Of a stretch of 10,000 bases of DNA, positions 7,015 to 10,000 are shown piece by piece. The translations under genes were made by a program, and so were the position numbers. The notes under the pieces were generated by a model that saw only the letters and a list, made by a program, of their open reading frames with translations, searched no databases and was not told the DNA's origin. Each line of letters opens with the position of its first letter. Position 1 is the stretch's first letter. The DNA comes from Thiobacillus sp. (GTDB taxonomy: Bacteria; Pseudomonadota; Gammaproteobacteria; Burkholderiales; Thiobacillaceae): assembly GCA_020216925.1 (NCBI GenBank), contig JAIWOL010000003.1:1-10000 (forward strand). The letters run 5' to 3'.

Positions 7015-7682
7015 GTTGTCTCCCTGCTCAGGGTGTTGAGCTTGACGGTGAGCACCAGGTGCGGATGCCGGCTTGCGTCGATTTGCACGGATTCCCATTG
7101 CAGCGTCCACGGCATGCGCTCCAGGCGAGCCAGATAATCGACAAAGTCCGCGTATCCGCCTGCCACGCGCAGGGTGATGCCATGTTTGTAGAATTTCCCT
7201 TCCGGGGCGGCTGTTTTTTCCGGAGCGCTTGCCGGCTCTGGTGCGTCGACCGGCGGGGGCACCGCCGGTTGTGCCGGGCTGGTATCCACACTCAGCAAGG
7301 TGAGGCCCGCATGTGCGGTCAGCATCGACTTCATCACCGCGAACATCTGCTCGGGCGGAATCAGGCCGCCTTCGCGTTGTTTGACGGTCTGCTCGATCTG
7401 GGCGGCAGCCTGGCGCAGCCGCTGGAGTTCGCGATCCCTGGCCTCCTGGCCGCCCTGTTCGCTCGCTGCGACTTGTTCGCGCAAAGCGGAAATTTCCTGC
7501 TGCAGCGCCGTTATGGTCTGCAGACTGGTTTCCTGTTGCTTGAGCGCGGGTTCGATCAGGCCGATGAATATCAAGCTGAAAACCACGCCGGACGCGGCCA
7601 CGAATACCAGAATGCGTTCGCGAAAACTCAATGCATCGATGCGCATGGCCCAGAATTGCCAGCGCTGCTTAAGCGCATTCAT
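6999..7682 (-). CDS. mshJ: MSHA biogenesis protein MshJ, PilO/GspM-like
   Basis: 227 aa bitopic inner-membrane protein. A short cytoplasmic tail is followed by one membrane segment (about 24-43), a coiled coil (about 46-102), a Pro/Ala-rich spacer (about 135-161) and a C-terminal alpha/beta domain with FYKHGITLRVAGGY (164-177) and FVDYLARLERMPW (180-192), the conserved MshJ block. By analogy with PilO it should pair with the PilN-like MshI2 to form the alignment complex linking the cytoplasmic machinery to the secretin. ATG 7682 overlaps the preceding gene's stop as ATGA. The spacer rich in A, P and E (about 27 residues) looks like a lineage-specific insertion, though that needs an alignment. 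Family assignment is firm. Confidence 0.9.
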   Translation of the reverse strand: MNALKQRWQFWAMRIDALSFRERILVFVAASGVVFSLIFIGLIEPALKQQETSLQTITALQQEISALREQVAASEQGGQEARDRELQRLRQAAAQIEQTVKQREGGLIPPEQMFAVMKSMLTAHAGLTLLSVDTSPAQPAVPPPVDAPEPASAPEKTAAPEGKFYKHGITLRVAGGYADFVDYLARLERMPWTLQWESVQIDASRHPHLVLTVKLNTLSRETTWARL

Positions 7683-8296
7683 CGCTCCGTCTCCACGATT
7701 GGATTGATGCGGAAGGCGATACCGGGAACCGGCGCGGCATCCGCTTCCGGTGGTTCGGGCGGCAACACACTGAAGCCGTTGAGGGTCAGGGACCGGAGTT
7801 CTGGCTGCCGCGACAGTACGGCGACATAGTCGGGGATGCGCGCCACATCGAGGGCTCGTCCTTCGAGCTGGAAGCCCGTCTGGTCAAACCCGATTCTGGT
7901 GAGCCACACCCCGGGCACGCCTCTTTCCGCCAGCGCCCGCAGCTTGGGCGAGAATCCGCCCGCATCGGCTGATGCGCCGAGCGCCGTCTGCAGCGACTGC
8001 AAATCAGCCAGACGCACCTTGGCCTCTGCAATGGTCTGGGCGCGTTTATCCGCGGGGGTCAGCCCGCCCTCGCCTGGCTGATCGATGGCGTCGAGCCGGG
8101 CCTGCAACTCATCGCGCATGGCCTGAGTTTCGTCCAGCTGGGACCGAACATCCTGCGCACCCGATAGCGCCCAGAGGTACAGCAGCACACCCAGCCCCAA
8201 CACGCCCAGCAGCATCCATGCAATGGTGCGGCTCGAAAACGCCACCTGCGGCGTCAGCAGTTGCGGATTAAGCAGGTTGATCTGTTGCAGGCTCAC
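7679..8296 (-). CDS. mshI2: PilN-like MSHA biogenesis protein (MshI2)
   Basis: 205 aa beginning at GTG 8296, which overlaps the mshI stop as GTGA. AGGAA lies about 8 bases upstream. The start MSLQQINLLNPQLL is the N-terminal motif by which PilN-type proteins contact the PilM-type partner. One membrane segment (about 25-44) is followed by a coiled coil (about 46-105) and a ferredoxin-like periplasmic domain (about 115-178) with VWLTRIGFDQTGFQLEGRA (130-148). The longer frame starting at 8344 overlaps mshI and would put the INLLN motif 20 residues inside, so it is unlikely. Together with MshI and MshJ it should form the inner-membrane PilM/N/O-like assembly. The name MshI2 follows usage in operons with two mshI-type genes; PilN-like is the safer description. 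Confidence 0.85.
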   Translation of the reverse strand: MSLQQINLLNPQLLTPQVAFSSRTIAWMLLGVLGLGVLLYLWALSGAQDVRSQLDETQAMRDELQARLDAIDQPGEGGLTPADKRAQTIAEAKVRLADLQSLQTALGASADAGGFSPKLRALAERGVPGVWLTRIGFDQTGFQLEGRALDVARIPDYVAVLSRQPELRSLTLNGFSVLPPEPPEADAAPVPGIAFRINPIVETER

Positions 8297-9222
8297 AGCG
8301 CTTTTTCCTCGCGCCGCAATGCGCCGCCCAAGGCAAACCAGCACGCCGCAAGCGTGGACGGATCGGGCAAGTCGCCATCGAATACGCCATCGAGATCGGC
8401 GGCTTCCAATGGTAAGTAGAGCTGCTCGCGCAAGTAATCCGCCAGACCCGGCACGGCGGCAGGCAATGCCAACACGATTTTGTCGAGCCGCCAGTCGCCA
8501 TGCTGGCGTTCGATGTGGTCAAGACTGCGTTGCAGCTCCAGTGCCAGACGGTCGAAGGCCGGTCGCATGCGTTCCTGATCCAAGCCGGCCAGCGCCTGCC
8601 CACTGAATTCGATCCGTCGGTAAAAGCACAGAGCACCGTTTCGGGTAAGCGTCAGCAGACCGCCCTGCGGCGTAAACGACAGCAGTGCCAGCACCCGGTC
8701 GGGCGTTTCAAGCAGGGCCGCGATATTGCGCTGCGCAAGTTCGGGGATATCGATAGCGGTAAGTTTGAGCCGGGTTCTTTCGGCCAGTTCGATGTGGCGC
8801 TTGAGCACCCGGTTGTGCGCCACGACAGCAAGCAGCTTGCCTCCCGTGTCGGCCTGTCCGGTGTCGAGACGGATCACGTCCACCGTGGCGTCGTCCACCG
8901 GAAAATCGATCAGGTCTTTGATGCGCCAACGCACCGCCATTTTCATTTCCTGTGGCGGCACCGGCGGCGCGTCGATAGGCAAAATCTGATAATCGCCCGG
9001 TGCCAGCACCAGACTCGCAGGCAACGGCGCATTGCCAAAGCGCGACCAGGATTTTTCAGACGCCGCCTCCCCCGCGCGAAAAACACAGGCGGCCAGCATG
9101 GGACGACCGTTGCGCCAGATCAGCTCGGCATGGGACAAATCATCCGCGCTGGCATGAATTGCCAGCAAGCCTGTCTGCGTTTTGGGTTTGAGCCAAGGGA
9201 ACAAGCGGGTGATCATGGGCAT
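8293..9222 (-). CDS. mshI: MSHA biogenesis protein MshI, PilM-like
   Basis: 309 aa from ATG 9222; a second ATG at 9216 gives a protein two residues shorter and is equally plausible. Neither has a ribosome site. The TTG at 9297 would overlap mshP and is unlikely. The N-terminus MITRLFPWLKPK (3-14) is basic and amphipathic. The region EMKMAVRWRIKDLIDFPVDD (92-111) is the hallmark MshI block, and LLAVVAHNRVLKRHIEL (130-146) and LKLTAIDIPELAQRNI (152-167) resemble the actin-like fold of PilM/GspL-type proteins. No membrane segment, so cytoplasmic. By analogy it binds the N-terminal tail of MshI2 and couples the machinery to the assembly ATPase. It is separated from mshP by a 43-bp gap with a promoter candidate, and so heads the machinery part of the operon. 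Confidence 0.88.
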   Translation of the reverse strand: MPMITRLFPWLKPKTQTGLLAIHASADDLSHAELIWRNGRPMLAACVFRAGEAASEKSWSRFGNAPLPASLVLAPGDYQILPIDAPPVPPQEMKMAVRWRIKDLIDFPVDDATVDVIRLDTGQADTGGKLLAVVAHNRVLKRHIELAERTRLKLTAIDIPELAQRNIAALLETPDRVLALLSFTPQGGLLTLTRNGALCFYRRIEFSGQALAGLDQERMRPAFDRLALELQRSLDHIERQHGDWRLDKIVLALPAAVPGLADYLREQLYLPLEAADLDGVFDGDLPDPSTLAACWFALGGALRREEKAL

Positions 9223-9234
9223 GAAGGTCGGGCG

Positions 9235-9243
9235 AGTATAGCA
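9235..9243 (-). promoter_or_regulatory. Candidate extended -10 promoter just upstream of mshI
   Basis: On the minus strand TGC directly precedes TATACT (hexamer 9235-9240, TGC 9241-9243), five of six matches to TATAAT with the extended -10 motif. The -35 region is poor: CCCTTG (9258-9263) at 17 bases, or TTGATC (9255-9260) at only 14. The predicted start site near 9228 leaves just 6 to 12 bases before the mshI ATG, in keeping with the missing Shine-Dalgarno. It would allow the machinery genes to be transcribed apart from mshO and mshP. Confidence 0.45.
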
Positions 9244-9265
9244 AGCCAGCCTGAGATCAAGGGAT

Positions 9266-9658
9266 TCACGGAAAATCCGCGATCTTGACGCGTTCAACGT
9301 AGTCGGGGCTGGCTGGTGCGCCGATCCAGGCGCGGGCGGTGATACGGTGCGGCGGCCCGCCCGGCGTGCAACTGACCGCCACGGCGACCCCGGCCAGAGT
9401 AGTACCCGCAGGCGGCGTGAACGGGGTATTCGCGGGTACGCACACGCCCTGCTGCAATACCCGGTACGCCCCCCACTCCAGCCCGGCTTGTGCCGCCAGG
9501 TCGACCCGCGTGGCGGCGAACTCCAATTGCTGGGTGGCGCTTTGCCCGCCGGTCATCGTCGCCACGAAACCGGCCATGGCCGCCAGCGCCACGATCAGCA
9601 CAATGGCGGCGACCAGGGCAAATCCCTGCTGCCGGCGGCACGATGCGGTGCGGTTCAT
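9266..9658 (-). CDS. mshP: MSHA minor pilin-like protein MshP
   Basis: 130 aa with a class III (prepilin) signal: basic leader MNRTASCRRQQG, cleavage expected between G12 and F13, then a hydrophobic helix (13-33). The mature start is FALVAAIVLIVALAAMAGF. The +5 position is alanine, not the glutamate of major pilins, which fits MshP and tip-type minor pilins such as GspK that lack it. The mature domain is short (about 118 residues) with two cysteines, C73 and C97, that could form a disulfide. Known MshP proteins sit next to mshO and mshQ. Here mshO ends 2 bases upstream, while no mshQ follows. Probably processed by the prepilin peptidase and placed in the pilus or its priming complex; exact role inferred. 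Confidence 0.82.
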   Translation of the reverse strand: MNRTASCRRQQGFALVAAIVLIVALAAMAGFVATMTGGQSATQQLEFAATRVDLAAQAGLEWGAYRVLQQGVCVPANTPFTPPAGTTLAGVAVAVSCTPGGPPHRITARAWIGAPASPDYVERVKIADFP

Positions 9659-9660
9659 GG

Positions 9661-10000
9661 TCAGGGTTCCACGCGTATTGTATGGGCAAGGTTAAGGCGG
9701 TTGCCCTGGTTGTCGAAACCGAGCAACAGCGATACCAGTCCGGCCTGGCCACCGCTGGCGGCAAACAGCCGGGGCATGGGACAGGCAGAGATGTTGTCCG
9801 CCAGCAGAATGCCGTTGCGCCGCAAGCTGCGCCCCACGGTATCGCAGCGATATACGATCTGCGATACCGGCAGCAGCGCCGGTGCGGGCGGCCGCATGAG
9901 AAATCTCAGCTGATAGCCACCCGCCGCAGGCGTCGCGAAGATGCTGCCGGGCACGGCGCGCGATACGTCCTGCGTCAGCTTCGCCATTGCCAGCGTGCCG
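9661..10000 (-). CDS. mshO: MSHA minor pilin-like protein MshO, C-terminal part (5' end outside window)
   Basis: The frame is open from the window edge to the TGA at 9661-9663, giving 112 complete codons; the internal methionine at 9987 is not the start. The N-terminal prepilin helix lies beyond the window. The visible part has the PilW/MshO-type ending: SQIVYRCDTVGRSLRRNGILLADNI in the middle, with a cysteine pair spaced as in this family (YRCD and SACP), then VSLLLGF and a final beta strand ending in TIRVEP. Its stop is 2 bases before the mshP ATG, so the two are probably co-translated. The assignment rests on both pattern and position upstream of mshP, and is less sure than for the machinery genes because the diagnostic N-terminus is missing. 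Confidence 0.75.
   Translation of the reverse strand, partial: GTLAMAKLTQDVSRAVPGSIFATPAAGGYQLRFLMRPPAPALLPVSQIVYRCDTVGRSLRRNGILLADNISACPMPRLFAASGGQAGLVSLLLGFDNQGNRLNLAHTIRVEP

Noticed and set aside
6990-7829. 279-codon open frame on the plus strand, antisense to mshJ and mshI2
   Set aside because: It opposes two well-supported genes and has no recognisable domain or ribosome site.

Overview
The window is dense, GC-rich proteobacterial DNA. Gene content and protein style suggest a betaproteobacterium, perhaps of the Nitrosomonadales/Thiobacillus/Gallionella type; this placement is inferred, because there is no rRNA or other taxonomic marker here. Two gene clusters converge on a shared hairpin terminator near 2646-2675.

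Left, plus strand (1-2647): a compact three-gene operon. It has the C-terminal half of rmuC (5' end outside the window), mtfA (M90 zinc peptidase with HEFAH motif) and a fold-type I PLP aminotransferase. Both junctions are 4-bp ATGA overlaps, so translation is probably coupled.

Middle (2646-3081): the shared terminator, a minus-strand gene for a 77-aa Ala/Pro-rich lipoprotein whose C-terminus is five 18-bp tandem repeats, and a 161-bp intergenic stretch with a weak candidate promoter.

Right, minus strand (10000 down to 3082): a block of the MSHA-type (mannose-sensitive hemagglutinin) type IV pilus operon, read right to left as mshO (partial), mshP, mshI, mshI2 (PilN-like), mshJ (PilO-like), mshK, mshL (secretin), mshM (AAA ATPase) and mshN (TPR protein). 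Junctions are overlapping or a few bases apart, except for a 43-bp gap between mshP and mshI that holds a candidate extended -10 promoter. MshO and MshP are minor pilin-like proteins. MshI, MshI2 and MshJ are the expected PilM/N/O-like inner-membrane assembly. MshK and MshL should form the outer-membrane pore, and MshM and MshN are accessory assembly proteins. The assembly ATPase mshE and platform gene mshG, which usually follow mshN, are not between mshN and the terminator, and mshQ is not between mshP and mshI.

The region is mostly ordinary, well-conserved machinery. I found no convincing undescribed system. The points worth checking are the operon's truncated gene order, the near-leaderless promoter before mshI, the non-ATG starts of mshI2 and mshK, and the repeat lipoprotein. 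No tRNA, rRNA, CRISPR array, insertion sequence or phage gene was seen.
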